From Fimbriimonadaceae bacterium (GTDB taxonomy: Bacteria > Armatimonadota > Fimbriimonadia > Fimbriimonadales > Fimbriimonadaceae), in assembly GCA_019454125.1 (NCBI GenBank), contig CP075365.1:424218-488217 (forward strand): 64,000 bases of DNA. The letters are read 5' to 3'. The translations under genes and the position numbers were made by a program. Below the pieces are notes generated by a model that saw nothing but the letters and a program-made list of their open reading frames with translations, was not told where the DNA came from and searched no databases. Positions 43,639 to 52,465 of this stretch are shown one piece after another. Every line of letters starts with the position of its first letter. Position 1 is the first letter of the stretch.

Positions 43639-44687
43639 TCTTCGATGATCGAGGCGACCGCGACTTCGACCGGCGGCATCAGGACGGCCTTGACCTTGGC
43701 CTCGATCTCGTTCGCCACCTCCGGATTGTCCTCAAGGAAGGTGCGGGCGTTGTCCCGGCCCTGGCCCAGCCTCGTGTCCTCATAGTTGTAGTAAGTGCCG
43801 GCCTTCCCGACGATCGAGTGCTGCACGGCGAGGTCCAGCATGTCGCCGCACCGGCTGACCCCGTGGCCGAAGATCAGGTCGAACTCCGCTTGGCGGAAAG
43901 GCGGCGCCACCTTGTTCTTCACGATCTTGACCTTCGTGCGCGCGCCGTAGGCGTCGGCGCCGTCCTTCAGGAGCTCGCCGCGGCGGACCTCCATGCGGAC
44001 GCTCGCCCAGAACTTGAGGGCGCGGCCGCCCGGCGTCGTCTCCGGATTGCCGAACATCACGCCGATCTTCTCGCGGATCTGGTTGATGAAGATGACCGCC
44101 GTCTTCGTCTTGTTGACCGAGCCGCCCAGCTTTCGCAGGGCCTGCGACATCATGCGGGCCTGGAGCCCGACGAAGCTGTCGCCCATGTCGCCCTCAATCT
44201 CGCTCTTGGGCACGAGGGCCGCGACCGAGTCGAGGACGACGATGTCCATCGCTCCGCTGCGGATCATCCCGTCCATGATCTCAAGGGCCTCTTCGCCGGT
44301 GGTCGGCTGGGAGACGTAGAGGCGGTCGGTATCGACGCCCAGCATCTTTGCGTACTCGGTGTCGAGCGCGTGCTCGGCATCGACGAAGAGCGCCATGCCG
44401 CCCAGCCTTTGGGCTTGGGCGACGCAGTGGAGCGCCACCGTCGTCTTGCCGCTCGATTCCGATCCATAGATCTCGGTGATGCGGCCTCGCGGCACCCCGC
44501 CGACGCCCAGTGCCACGTCCAGCGACAGCGCCCCGGTCGGGATCGCCTCGATCGATTTCGAGGCCTCGTCGCCAAGGCGCATGACCGAGCCCCGGCCAAA
44601 GCTCTTCTCAATCTGTTGCAGAGCTAGTTCAAGGGCGCGTTCCTTCTCGCTCGCGCCGTTCTTTTCAATGCTCTCCCCGCGTCTCAT
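43635..44687 (-). CDS. recA: Recombinase RecA
   Basis: The 350-residue recombinase has Walker A ([16 protein letters not shown]), Walker B ([11 protein letters not shown]), loop L2 ([25 protein letters not shown]) and the usual N- and C-terminal parts. It catalyses strand exchange and SOS induction. The N-terminus has a short charged extension ([13 protein letters not shown]). I saw no confident LexA box in the short upstream gap, but such boxes vary between phyla. Confidence 0.98.
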   Translation of the reverse strand: MRRGESIEKNGASEKERALELALQQIEKSFGRGSVMRLGDEASKSIEAIPTGALSLDVALGVGGVPRGRITEIYGSESSGKTTVALHCVAQAQRLGGMALFVDAEHALDTEYAKMLGVDTDRLYVSQPTTGEEALEIMDGMIRSGAMDIVVLDSVAALVPKSEIEGDMGDSFVGLQARMMSQALRKLGGSVNKTKTAVIFINQIREKIGVMFGNPETTPGGRALKFWASVRMEVRRGELLKDGADAYGARTKVKIVKNKVAPPFRQAEFDLIFGHGVSRCGDMLDLAVQHSIVGKAGTYYNYEDTRLGQGRDNARTFLEDNPEVANEIEAKVKAVLMPPVEVAVASIIEE

Positions 44688-44746
44688 ACGTGCACATCAG
44701 TATACGCAACAGGGCAACGTAACGCAACCCTTTTGACAGGGATTTT

Positions 44747-45532
44747 TCAGAAAGGCCCGAAGGCCTTCCAGAAGAACCATGCCGTCATGCCAACCCCATA
44801 GACGACGATGAGGCGGCGTAAAGTTTCGGAGGGCACGCGCTGGCTGAGCCTTGCCGAGAAGAAACCGCCGAGCACCGAGCCCGCCATAACGGCCAGGCAA
44901 GGGCCCCAGGAGACCAGTCCCCGGACGATGAAAAGGGTGCTCGCCGCGATGTTGATGACCACCGAGAGCCAGTTCTTCAACGCGTTCATCCCGTGCACGT
45001 CGTGGTCCGCGAGCAGGCCGATCACGGCCAGCATCATGATCCCCATCCCCGCGCCGAAATAACCGCCGTACAAGCTTACTGCGAACTGCAAAAGGCCGCC
45101 CAACAGTCCCATCGAACTCGGGTGGCGGCCCTCCGTCCGCTCCACCGCCCATCGCCGGATCGCTGGCTGAAAAGCGAGGAGCAGTGTCGCGATAAGAATA
45201 AGAAAGGGTACCAAAACTTGAAAACTTCTGGCTGACGTGGTAACGAGGAGCCAGGCACCCACCGCCGAGCCGAGGACCGTCGGGGGCAGGAGCAGCCACA
45301 GGTAGCGCTTGGTCTCCGCAAAGCGGTTCGCATAGCCGAGCGCGCCGGAAAGGGAGCCTGGCCAGAGCGCGACCGAGTTCGTGGCGTTCGCCGGCAACGC
45401 CGGCATCCCGAGGCCGACGAGAGTGGGGAAGGACACCAGCGACCCCCCTCCCGCAATCGCGTTCACCGCCGAGGCGGCCAACCCCGCCAAGAAGAGGAGC
45501 GCGAGGCCCAAAGGGCTCTCAAGTGCCGGCAC
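44747..45532 (-). CDS. TSUP-family (TauE/SafE) permease, copy 1
   Basis: The 261-residue membrane protein has about eight helices and the TSUP repeat motif in each half: NAIAGGGSLVSFPTLVGLG and LYGGYFGAGMGIMMLAVIGLL. TSUP permeases move sulfite, organosulfonates or similar anions. It follows the rhodanese-DUF2892 gene at 48 bases. The partner supports a sulfur role. It is distinct from copy 2 at 47810 (different helices and repeat motifs). Confidence 0.92.
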   Translation of the reverse strand: MPALESPLGLALLFLAGLAASAVNAIAGGGSLVSFPTLVGLGMPALPANATNSVALWPGSLSGALGYANRFAETKRYLWLLLPPTVLGSAVGAWLLVTTSARSFQVLVPFLILIATLLLAFQPAIRRWAVERTEGRHPSSMGLLGGLLQFAVSLYGGYFGAGMGIMMLAVIGLLADHDVHGMNALKNWLSVVINIAASTLFIVRGLVSWGPCLAVMAGSVLGGFFSARLSQRVPSETLRRLIVVYGVGMTAWFFWKAFGPF

Positions 45533-45580
45533 GCGAGCGGTGTACCCCAGGGGGAGCGGGATGAGGAGGCGGCTGGCGGG

Positions 45581-46090
45581 TTATGAGTTCCAGGGCATTC
45601 GCTTCAGGGCCAGCGTCATCGGGCAAATGCCGGTGAGGGCGTGGAGCAGGAGCCCAAAAGTGGGGAGCAGGGCGAGGTAGACCCAGCCAAGCGCGACTTC
45701 GTTCGCGAGCACAAGGGCCGCGAGCAGGATCAACCCTGCGGCCAGATGGGCTTGGCGGGTCAGGGTTTCGGCATCGGCGGGCTCCGATTCCAACTCGAAC
45801 CCGGCTGCGCGCCAGGACGCGATTCCCCCGGCAAGGTTGTGCGCCTCCGACGTGCCGTCCAACTGGTTGCAGGCGACCCGCGAGCGGTTACCGGCTGTGC
45901 AGACGGAGACCAGGGTCTCGTGCGCCTGGGCCAGCGGGGTCGCGGCGGACTTCTGCCCGAGCGGCGCATTGGTCGAACCCGGAATATGGCTGCGGCGGAA
46001 CTCGCCCGGAGTCCTCACGTCGACGATCCTGAGCTTTTCCCCGGCGTCCATCCGGGCTCTGATCTGTTGGGGGGTAAGTTCGCGATTCAT
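45581..46090 (-). CDS. Rhodanese fused to a DUF2892-type membrane domain
   Basis: The 169-residue protein has a rhodanese domain (1-100; VDVRTPGEFRRSHIPGS and active-site VCTAGNRSRVA) and a DUF2892 C-terminal hairpin of two membrane helices (about 115-160), ending with GICPMTLALKRMPWN. The Cys in GICP matches related proteins. The rhodanese faces the cytoplasm and would pass sulfane sulfur. It lies between tRNA-Arg and the TSUP gene. Confidence 0.92.
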   Translation of the reverse strand: MNRELTPQQIRARMDAGEKLRIVDVRTPGEFRRSHIPGSTNAPLGQKSAATPLAQAHETLVSVCTAGNRSRVACNQLDGTSEAHNLAGGIASWRAAGFELESEPADAETLTRQAHLAAGLILLAALVLANEVALGWVYLALLPTFGLLLHALTGICPMTLALKRMPWNS

Positions 46091-46259
46091 GGCCTCCGCA
46101 GGTTAGAGGCGGCCTCGCGCCGCAAGGGTGCATCGTTATGCGGGTCCGTGACGACCTTCCCGAGCTTGCCGCTTCTTACGTTTCTGAGAGCGGGGCGGGG
46201 CGGGCGCGGCTGCGGAAGCAGGAAGCGGCCCGAACGGCGGCCCCGCGGCCCAGGGGGAG

Positions 46260-46335
46260 TGGCGCCCCGGAGAGGACTCGAACCTCCGACAAACGGCTTA
46301 GAAGGCCGCTGCTCTATCCGCTGAGCTACCGGGGC
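46260..46335 (-). tRNA. tRNA-Arg (anticodon TCT)
   Basis: A full cloverleaf of 76 bases with encoded CCA: acceptor stem GCCCCGG paired with CCGGGGC, discriminator G, D-loop AGCGGATAGAG, anticodon loop CTTCTAA (TCT) on a CGGC/GCCG stem, T-loop GTTCGAGTC. It reads AGA codons, rare in GC-rich genomes. It lies on the minus strand between the two rhodanese-type genes. Confidence 0.97.
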
Positions 46336-46385
46336 GGGCTGTCCAGTCTACCGACGCCTCGGATGCCTTCCTGGACTTGCCGGGC

Positions 46386-47792
46386 CTAATTTGCCGCGGC
46401 CCGCGGCTCGTGCACCTCGGCAATCTCGGCGTACGTGGCCCGCAGGGGCAACACGTCGGAGAAGCCCGCCTGCTGCAAGACCGAGGCGGCGATGACAGCG
46501 CGGGTTCCCCCGGCGCAGTGGATCAGAAGGCGCGTGTCGGCGGGTAGCTCGGCGGCCCGCCGAGCGAGGGAGCCGAGCGGAATGTGCCGGGCGCCCTCTA
46601 GGTGCGATCGGTCCCACTCGCTCGCGTTTCTCACGTCGAGGACGACCCCCTTCTCGTTCACTTGTGCGGCTGTCCCAAGCTGAGTCTTTTCCAAGGCTCC
46701 GCCCGAAGCCGCATAAGCGCTTAGCTCTGCCGGGCCGAACCAGCCAACGACCCGGTCGAGTCCGATCATGGCCATTTCGCGAGCAGCGCGCTCCGCATCG
46801 GCCGCGTTCGCCGCGACGAGCAGGATGTCCCGTTCATAGGGAAGGAGCGATCCTACCCATGTGACGAACTGCCGAGCGAGCGGAATGAAAAGGCTCCCCG
46901 GAACGTGGCCCTCGGCGAACTCGGGGGCTGTGCGGAAGTCGACGACCACACGGTTCGGATCCGGCGTCAAAAGGTCGATGTCTTGCCGGTGGGCCGGGGT
47001 CGGGAGCTGGCCGAGGATGGGCGCCCCGACCTTATTGAGGCGCTTCATCTCCGCGAAGTAAGCGGGCGGCTCGGGCTGCCCGCTGAGCACTTCTTTCACG
47101 AACTCGTCCTCCGATTCCACCTTGAACCCCCAATTCGTGAGGCGCTCATAGCCGAGGGAGCTCACGGGAACGCCCCCCAGGCTCTTTCCACAAGCCGAAC
47201 CCGCGCCGTGTGACGGCCAAATGAGGAGGTGGTCTGGAAACCGCGCCCAGCTCTGGATCGACGAATAGAGGGCGCGCGCGCCCGGCTCTTGCGTCCCGAC
47301 GAGCCCTGCGGCTTGCTCCAGTAGGTCCGGCCGACCGACGTCACCGACGAAGATGAAGTCTCCAGTGAAGGCGCCGAGCGGCTCTGGGGAAAGGGACTCG
47401 TCAGTCATGATGAATGCGATATGTTCAGGGGTATGGCCTTCAGTCTTGCACACATCTAAGCGAACATTGCCGATTTGGAGGGTGTCGCCATCCTGGACGA
47501 GTTTCACATGGGGATCGTGCTCGAAGCCGTACTTCCACTCCGAGCTGCCCTCGTTCGAGAGGTACATGGTTGCGCCGGTTGCGGCACTTAGCTCGCGTGC
47601 GCCCGAGACGTAATCCGAATGGATGTGGGTTTCTGCGATCGCGGTGATGCGCAGGCCGTGTTGCGCGGCGGCCTCGAGATAGCGCGCGACGTCGCGGTTC
47701 GGATCGATTACAACGGCTTCGCCCGCGCCGGGACAGCCGACCAGGTAGCTTGCATGGGCGAGGCCAGCATGGTAGAAGCGCTCGAAGATCAT
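46386..47792 (-). CDS. Metallo-beta-lactamase fold protein with two rhodanese domains
   Basis: The 468-residue protein has an MBL-fold persulfide-dioxygenase-like domain (1-250) with THIHSDYVSGA, CKTEGHTPEHIAF and FVGDVGRPDL, then two rhodanese domains (about 265-360 and 365-462). The first has AANAADAERAA at the active-site loop and lacks Cys; the second has HCAGGTRAV with Cys. The MBL part resembles ETHE1/BlhB persulfide dioxygenases. It starts 17 bases after TSUP copy 2, so it follows it in one transcript. Confidence 0.92.
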   Translation of the reverse strand: MIFERFYHAGLAHASYLVGCPGAGEAVVIDPNRDVARYLEAAAQHGLRITAIAETHIHSDYVSGARELSAATGATMYLSNEGSSEWKYGFEHDPHVKLVQDGDTLQIGNVRLDVCKTEGHTPEHIAFIMTDESLSPEPLGAFTGDFIFVGDVGRPDLLEQAAGLVGTQEPGARALYSSIQSWARFPDHLLIWPSHGAGSACGKSLGGVPVSSLGYERLTNWGFKVESEDEFVKEVLSGQPEPPAYFAEMKRLNKVGAPILGQLPTPAHRQDIDLLTPDPNRVVVDFRTAPEFAEGHVPGSLFIPLARQFVTWVGSLLPYERDILLVAANAADAERAAREMAMIGLDRVVGWFGPAELSAYAASGGALEKTQLGTAAQVNEKGVVLDVRNASEWDRSHLEGARHIPLGSLARRAAELPADTRLLIHCAGGTRAVIAASVLQQAGFSDVLPLRATYAEIAEVHEPRAAAN

Positions 47793-47809
47793 CTACGCTG
47801 TAGAGTATC

Positions 47810-48592
47810 CTATATTGGGGCTGGTTGCAAGATCTCCTTTGACAGAAGGAAGAGGGCCATTGCGAGGACAAACCATGCGAAGGCGGGGCGCAACTTCCCC
47901 CCGTCGATGCGCTTGCCGAGGGCTTGGCCCATGAAGAGCCCGACCAAGGCGACGGCGACCACTCCACCCATGAACGGCCAGTCAACGGGTTCGGGGCGCC
48001 CCAGTTCGCCAGTGAAGCCGACCAAGGACTGGACGGCGATGACTCCGAGGGAAGATCCCACCGCTTCCTTCATGCGGAGGCCGGCGAAGAGCGCAAGCGC
48101 CGGCACGATCATGAATCCGCCGCCGGCGCCGACGAGCCCGGCGAGGGTGCCGACGCCGAAGCCGAGCAGAGCGAGGAGGGCGGGACGCGTCTCGGTCGCC
48201 TGCTCGTCCGGCTCCCTTGAGCGCATCATGAGGACGGCAGCGAACGCCATGAGGAGCGCAAAGATTAAGATTAGGTAAGAGTTCTTAGACACTTGCGCGA
48301 TTTGGTGGGGAAGGAGCGGCACCAGCCACTTGCGGATGGCGAACACGGTGGCCACGGACGGGATCGCGAAGGGCACCACCCTCGCGAAGTCTACGTTCCC
48401 CAAGCGCCATGCCCGGACCGTGCCGACGAGCGCTGTCGCACCGACGACGAGCAACGAGTCACCGGTGGCCAAGGTGGCGGGGACTCCGAACAGGTACACC
48501 AGCACCGGCACGGTCAGGATCGAGCCGCCGCCGCCGAGCAGCCCCAGGGTCAGACCGATGGCGAGGGTCGCGATCCAACCGTAAACCTGCAT
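47810..48592 (-). CDS. TSUP-family (TauE/SafE) permease, copy 2
   Basis: The 260-residue membrane protein has the paired TSUP repeats LTLGLLGGGGSILTVPVLVYL and GTLAGLVGAGGGFMIVPALALF, stronger than in copy 1. Likely substrate is sulfite, thiosulfate or a related anion. It sits 27 bases after the ECF sigma gene and 17 before the MBL-rhodanese gene, which suggests export of an oxidation product of the latter. Confidence 0.93.
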   Translation of the reverse strand: MQVYGWIATLAIGLTLGLLGGGGSILTVPVLVYLFGVPATLATGDSLLVVGATALVGTVRAWRLGNVDFARVVPFAIPSVATVFAIRKWLVPLLPHQIAQVSKNSYLILIFALLMAFAAVLMMRSREPDEQATETRPALLALLGFGVGTLAGLVGAGGGFMIVPALALFAGLRMKEAVGSSLGVIAVQSLVGFTGELGRPEPVDWPFMGGVVAVALVGLFMGQALGKRIDGGKLRPAFAWFVLAMALFLLSKEILQPAPI

Positions 48593-48619
48593 CTCTCTCC
48601 AGTTTCGAAGGGAACCAGG

Positions 48620-49117
48620 CTAGCAGAGCGACTTGTCCAGGCGCTCCCGAATCTGTCTCCGCGCCCGGAAGAGCCGCGATTTCACCGCGGGGACGGTCAG
48701 CCCGAGTTCGCGCGCCGTCTCTTCGGCAGACCGCTCCCCAATCTCGCGCAACTCGTAGACGGCACGGTCCATCGGGGTAAGCGACTTGACGGCCGAAGTG
48801 ATGCAGTGGCGCATTTCTTCACGGGAGATCTCGGTCTCGGGGCCGGGGCCGCTCGCGGGATGCTGGTCGAGCCTTTCCGAATCGACGATCGGCAAGAGCG
48901 CCTCCTTTCGTCTCAGGTGCCCGCAAGCCCGCCTGCCGATGCTGGTAAGCCAGCCCCGGAAGGCCCCTTCATCGCGCAGCTTTTCCATGTGGCGATACGC
49001 CGCAAGCAACGCTTCGACGAGCACGTCCTCGGCATCGTCATGGTTGCCACAGACGCGGACCATTTGCTTATAGACCGCGTCCTTGTGCTTCGCGACCAGG
49101 CGGTCGTAGTCTTTCAT
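48620..49117 (-). CDS. ECF-family RNA polymerase sigma factor
   Basis: The 165-residue protein has sigma region 2 (about 1-70; NHDDAEDVLVEALLAAYRHMEK and FRGWLTSIGRRACGHLRRK) and region 4 (about 110-160; RSAEETARELGLTVPAVKSRLFRARRQIRERL). The ATG at 49117 begins at region 2 and overlaps the stop of the upstream membrane gene (ATGA). No zinc-finger anti-sigma gene is adjacent; the small membrane protein may be its regulator. Confidence 0.93.
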   Translation of the reverse strand: MKDYDRLVAKHKDAVYKQMVRVCGNHDDAEDVLVEALLAAYRHMEKLRDEGAFRGWLTSIGRRACGHLRRKEALLPIVDSERLDQHPASGPGPETEISREEMRHCITSAVKSLTPMDRAVYELREIGERSAEETARELGLTVPAVKSRLFRARRQIRERLDKSLC

Positions 49118-49503
49118 CGGGTCTTGGACGAGGTCGATATGACCAAACCGAGTGCGGCGAGGCCGGCGACCGCGGCCGGGGCGAGAGCCGGAGGCAAGTT
49201 TCGGCGCTCCGTTTTCAGGGTGAACAACTCTGTGAATCGGGCTAGGTTCCCATCGGTATGCTTGTACATTCCGAAGAGACCCGCCCCAATTCCGACGGCG
49301 AAGACGGTGGTGGCAAGGCTCCGCATCGCTGCGTACTTGGTCAGGGCGGCGAGGCTCGTTAAGGCGGCGATGCCGCAGTAGACGATGGGAATCCAACCCT
49401 CCCAGTACTCCTCGACAATGTTGCGGTGCTCGAAGCGGACCTCGATGCCGAGCACCAGGAACGCTGCCGCGATGAGGCACAGGAGGAGCGGTCGGCGGTT
49501 CAC
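49114..49503 (-). CDS. Small membrane protein, possible sigma-factor partner
   Basis: The 129-residue protein has about four membrane helices (near 5-22, 38-55, 62-78, 105-122) joined by short loops. No known motif is visible. It begins just after a metallophosphoesterase gene and its stop overlaps the ECF sigma start (ATGA), so the two are coupled. Coupling suggests it controls the sigma factor, though in known pairs the anti-sigma gene usually follows. Confidence 0.75.
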   Translation of the reverse strand: MNRRPLLLCLIAAAFLVLGIEVRFEHRNIVEEYWEGWIPIVYCGIAALTSLAALTKYAAMRSLATTVFAVGIGAGLFGMYKHTDGNLARFTELFTLKTERRNLPPALAPAAVAGLAALGLVISTSSKTR

Positions 49504-49521
49504 CGAACTATTTTGACGTCT

Positions 49522-50229
49522 TCACCGACCGGGCCGTAGCGTGAGCAACGTTATTTCGGCAGGGCAGAAGAGCCGTGCCGGCGGCCCAGTGGTGCCAATT
49601 CCACGCGATACGTACAAGGGTACTGGCGAATCCTTATAAAAACCGCGCACATAGCGTCGGCCGAGAGCGGAGCCGGTCGGTGCCCAGCCCCACGGGGCGA
49701 TGAACTGCCCCCCATGGGAATGGCCCGCAATCATGAGTTCGGGCCCGCGCGGGAGCCGGACTACCATGTCCGGTTCGTGCCAGGCGACGACGATCGGGTC
49801 CTCGGGTTGGCACTGGCGGATGGCGGCGTAAGGTTCGGCACGGCCGGCGATCTCAGAATCGACGCCGACCCAGTTGACGCCGTCGATCCGCGCGCACTCG
49901 TTCCGCAGGAGCCGGATCCCGAGTCGACCTAGGGTCGGCTCCAACCAGGCCGCATCCCCCGCAAAGTAATCGTGGTTGCCCGGCGTCGCCAAAACCCGGC
50001 CCGAGAGCGCGGCCAAAGGGGCGAACGCCTCTTCCACCATCTCCAGCACGCCCCGCTTCCAATAGGCGATCAGGTCTCCAGGAATGAGGACTAGGTCGGG
50101 CTGCTCTTGGAGGGCCAGCCCGCAAGCCTCCAGTGCCATCTCGATCGAGGGGCGGTCTCGGACATGGGCGTCGGCGAGGACCGCCACCTTATAGCCGTCC
50201 AGGCGCTTCGGCCAGCCCTTGAGCCGCAA
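49522..50229 (-). CDS. YkuE-like metallophosphoesterase
   Basis: The protein of 235 residues or more has the calcineurin-type motifs VAVLADAHV (Asp-x-His), LIPGDLI, TPGNHDYF, AWHEPDM and GHSHGGQ. Such enzymes, like YkuE, are often membrane-linked and cleave phosphodiesters or lipid A intermediates. The TTG at 50229 is the first canonical start, but the frame is open upstream to the stop of the matrixin gene (50358) and encodes a typical signal-anchor (NVLAGATLLGTGALLYGALVEAY). The true start is probably earlier. Confidence 0.88.
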   Translation of the reverse strand: MRLKGWPKRLDGYKVAVLADAHVRDRPSIEMALEACGLALQEQPDLVLIPGDLIAYWKRGVLEMVEEAFAPLAALSGRVLATPGNHDYFAGDAAWLEPTLGRLGIRLLRNECARIDGVNWVGVDSEIAGRAEPYAAIRQCQPEDPIVVAWHEPDMVVRLPRGPELMIAGHSHGGQFIAPWGWAPTGSALGRRYVRGFYKDSPVPLYVSRGIGTTGPPARLFCPAEITLLTLRPGR

Positions 50230-50355
50230 TGTCCGGCGCTCGAGCCGAAGCTTGTAGGCCTCGACGAGGGCCCCATAAAGGAGGGCGCCGGTGCCCAGGA
50301 GTGTGGCACCGGCAAGAACATTGCGGAGAGTTTTGCGACCCGTGACCGCCCGATT

Positions 50356-51087
50356 CTATCGGTTCTGGGCCCGGATGGCCAGGAACTGCTCAGAGGCCCG
50401 GCCGTAGCTCGTAGCCTCGTCACGAAGCGACGCCACCGCCTCCGCCTCGATCGGTTCGGGCTGGCTCGGCGTTCGGCCGGGCACCATCGGGCCCATCACT
50501 GCGCCGATCTTCGGGCTGTCTGCCAGGCCGAGGACGTGGCCGAGCTCGTGCATGGCAGCGTGGGCCAGGGCGGAGCCTTTGATCGGCTTGCCGGATTGGT
50601 CGTTCAGCGCGATTTGCAGGCTCGCAGAAATGCGGGAGGTGAAGTGTCCGGCGCCCCAGTCGGTGACGCGGCGGCTCCAGACGGCGTAGCCGGCGGCGCA
50701 GCCCCCGTTGTAGCGCACTTTTGGCACAAAGGCGAAGACGACGTTGGCGCGGGCGAGGGTCTCGGGCTGGAAGAAGCCAGGTTCGTCGAGGCTTACGGAC
50801 CAGGTTTGGACGGCTCGCTGGACTGCATCGCGGACCACGGGGATTTGGCCCAGGGAGAGGTTCGACTCGTCGATGGCGTAAGTCAGGCCCCGGGGTGCCC
50901 AAACGGCCTCGGCCCGTGCCTTGGCCTCCGCATAGCTGCCTTTCTGTAGGCAGGCTTCCATCTTCGCAAGCTCCGTGAGGACAGAGGTGTGGAGCTTGGC
51001 GGGCATGCCGTGGGACAAAGATGTGGCGAAAAGAAAGAGCGTCGCCGTCGTCGCGACGCCCCGAGGGGAGACAAATCGTGTGTTCAT
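50356..51087 (-). CDS. Matrixin-type zinc metalloprotease, secreted
   Basis: The 243-residue protein has a signal peptide (about 1-27) and a zincin site HELGHVLGLAD with a Met-turn candidate in GAVMGPMVPG. This matches matrixin-like M10 proteases with an intact HExxHxxGxxD. The ATG at 51087 is chosen over an upstream one at 51144. A gap of 265 bases before it contains two inverted repeats. The host substrate is unknown. Confidence 0.88.
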   Translation of the reverse strand: MNTRFVSPRGVATTATLFLFATSLSHGMPAKLHTSVLTELAKMEACLQKGSYAEAKARAEAVWAPRGLTYAIDESNLSLGQIPVVRDAVQRAVQTWSVSLDEPGFFQPETLARANVVFAFVPKVRYNGGCAAGYAVWSRRVTDWGAGHFTSRISASLQIALNDQSGKPIKGSALAHAAMHELGHVLGLADSPKIGAVMGPMVPGRTPSQPEPIEAEAVASLRDEATSYGRASEQFLAIRAQNR

Positions 51088-51169
51088 GCAGTGCTCTTCG
51101 GCCCAGCCAGGCCGTCTCCTCAGAGGCTTTTGCCGCATTCGCATAGCAAATAAGCCATTGTTCTTACCG

Positions 51170-51194
51170 GGAAATCCACTGCTGCCGGATTTCC
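51170..51194. repeat. Perfect 8-bp inverted repeat upstream of the matrixin gene
   Basis: GGAAATCC (51170-51177) and GGATTTCC (51187-51194) form an 8-9-8 dyad about 80 bases upstream of the matrixin start. There is no T run on either side, so an operator is more likely than a terminator. No regulator is nearby. Confidence 0.4.
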
Positions 51195-51322
51195 AGGATA
51201 TTGGCCACCTTAAGGGATAAAGTTTCCAAGAGCACGCGGAGGCGTACTAGCCGCTAAGCCCAACGGAACTTCGGCCAGACCCCGTCGCTGAAACGCACAA
51301 AGTTTCGCGATCCTATTGAGTC

Positions 51323-51345
51323 CGGCTGGTGAAAATTCAGCCGGT
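51323..51345 (-). terminator. Hairpin directly after prfA
   Basis: CCGGCTG and CAGCCGG (51323-51329, 51339-51345) form a 7-bp stem with a 9-base AT-rich loop starting 8 bases past the prfA stop. No T tract follows, so it may stabilise or partly end the transcript. Confidence 0.4.
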
Positions 51346-51352
51346 GCGACAA

Positions 51353-52429
51353 TCAGCCTTGGGCGGCTTCACCAAGTTCGCGGGCGAGCCTTTCGGCTTG
51401 CTCCGCCTGGTTCAAGGCGTCGATCATGGCCTGAAGGTCGCCGTCCATAAAGATCGGGACATTGTGGACAGTAAGGCCGATTCTATGATCCGTTACACGG
51501 TCTTGTGGAAAGTGGTAAGTCCTAACCTTTTCACTGCGGTCGCCGCTGCCGATTTGTCCCCGTCTCAGTTCGCCTCTTTCTCTCGCAAGACGCTCTTGTT
51601 CCGCCTCGTAAAGCTTCGAGCGCAAAACGCTTAGGGCCCGCAACTTGTTTTGCTGTTGGCTCCGCTCGTCCTGGCAGGTGACGACGATGCCGCTCGGCCG
51701 GTGGACGATGCGGATGGCGGTCTCGTTCTTTTGCATGTGCTGGCCACCGGCACTGGAGCTTCGGAAGGTCGAAATCTCAAGGTCCTTGTCGTTCACCTCG
51801 ATGTCCGCTTCTTCGGCCTCGGGCAGCACGGCGACGGTGACGGTGGACGTGTGGGTCCGCCCTTGGCTCTCGGTCTTCGGCACGCGCTGGACACGGTGGA
51901 CGCCGCTCTCGTGCTTCAACTGGCTATAGGCGCCCTCGGCGTCGATCGTGAAGACGACGCGGGAGACGCCGCCGATGCCCGACTCCTCATAGTCGATCAC
52001 CTCATATTTCCACTTGCGCCGTTCGGCATAGCGGGAGTACATGCGGAACAGCTCGTTCGCGAACAGTCCGGCTTCGTCGCCGCCTGCGGCGGGGCGGATC
52101 TCGACGATGACCGACTTGTCGTCGTTAGGATCCTTGGGCAGAAGCAAGACGCGTAGCCGCCCTTCGTAGTCCTCACAGCGGGCTTTAAGCTCTTCGGCCT
52201 CCATGGCGGCCATCTCCCTCATCTCGGGGTCGGCCATCAGCGCGTTGGTCTCTTCAAGCTCTTTGCGCGCTCTTTTGAACTGCCGGATCACGTCGACAAG
52301 GTCGGCGATTTCTGCGCGCGCCTTGCCCAGCCGTTGGAGTTCCGAGGGCTTGGTCACGATCTCGGGATCTTGGAGCTGCCGTTCAATCTCGGCGTAGCGC
52401 TCCTCGATCTCGTCCAGCTTTTCCAACAT
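51353..52429 (-). CDS. prfA: Peptide chain release factor 1
   Basis: The 358-residue factor has PAAGGDEAGLFANELFRMY, the catalytic GGQ (SSSAGGQHMQKNETAIRI) and the RF1-type start EERYAEIERQLQDPE. RF1 ends translation at UAA and UAG. The anticodon-mimic tripeptide region (about 185-195) reads as RF1-like rather than SPF of RF2. It follows the SPFH gene by 36 bases. Confidence 0.97.
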   Translation of the reverse strand: MLEKLDEIEERYAEIERQLQDPEIVTKPSELQRLGKARAEIADLVDVIRQFKRARKELEETNALMADPEMREMAAMEAEELKARCEDYEGRLRVLLLPKDPNDDKSVIVEIRPAAGGDEAGLFANELFRMYSRYAERRKWKYEVIDYEESGIGGVSRVVFTIDAEGAYSQLKHESGVHRVQRVPKTESQGRTHTSTVTVAVLPEAEEADIEVNDKDLEISTFRSSSAGGQHMQKNETAIRIVHRPSGIVVTCQDERSQQQNKLRALSVLRSKLYEAEQERLARERGELRRGQIGSGDRSEKVRTYHFPQDRVTDHRIGLTVHNVPIFMDGDLQAMIDALNQAEQAERLARELGEAAQG

Positions 52430-52465
52430 GAGCCAGGCAATTCTAGCCCGGCGCGGGGCGAGGGC

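Noticed and set aside
44688..44746. LexA-type SOS box upstream of recA.
   Set aside because: No sequence close to a known LexA consensus was found; a lineage-specific box cannot be excluded.
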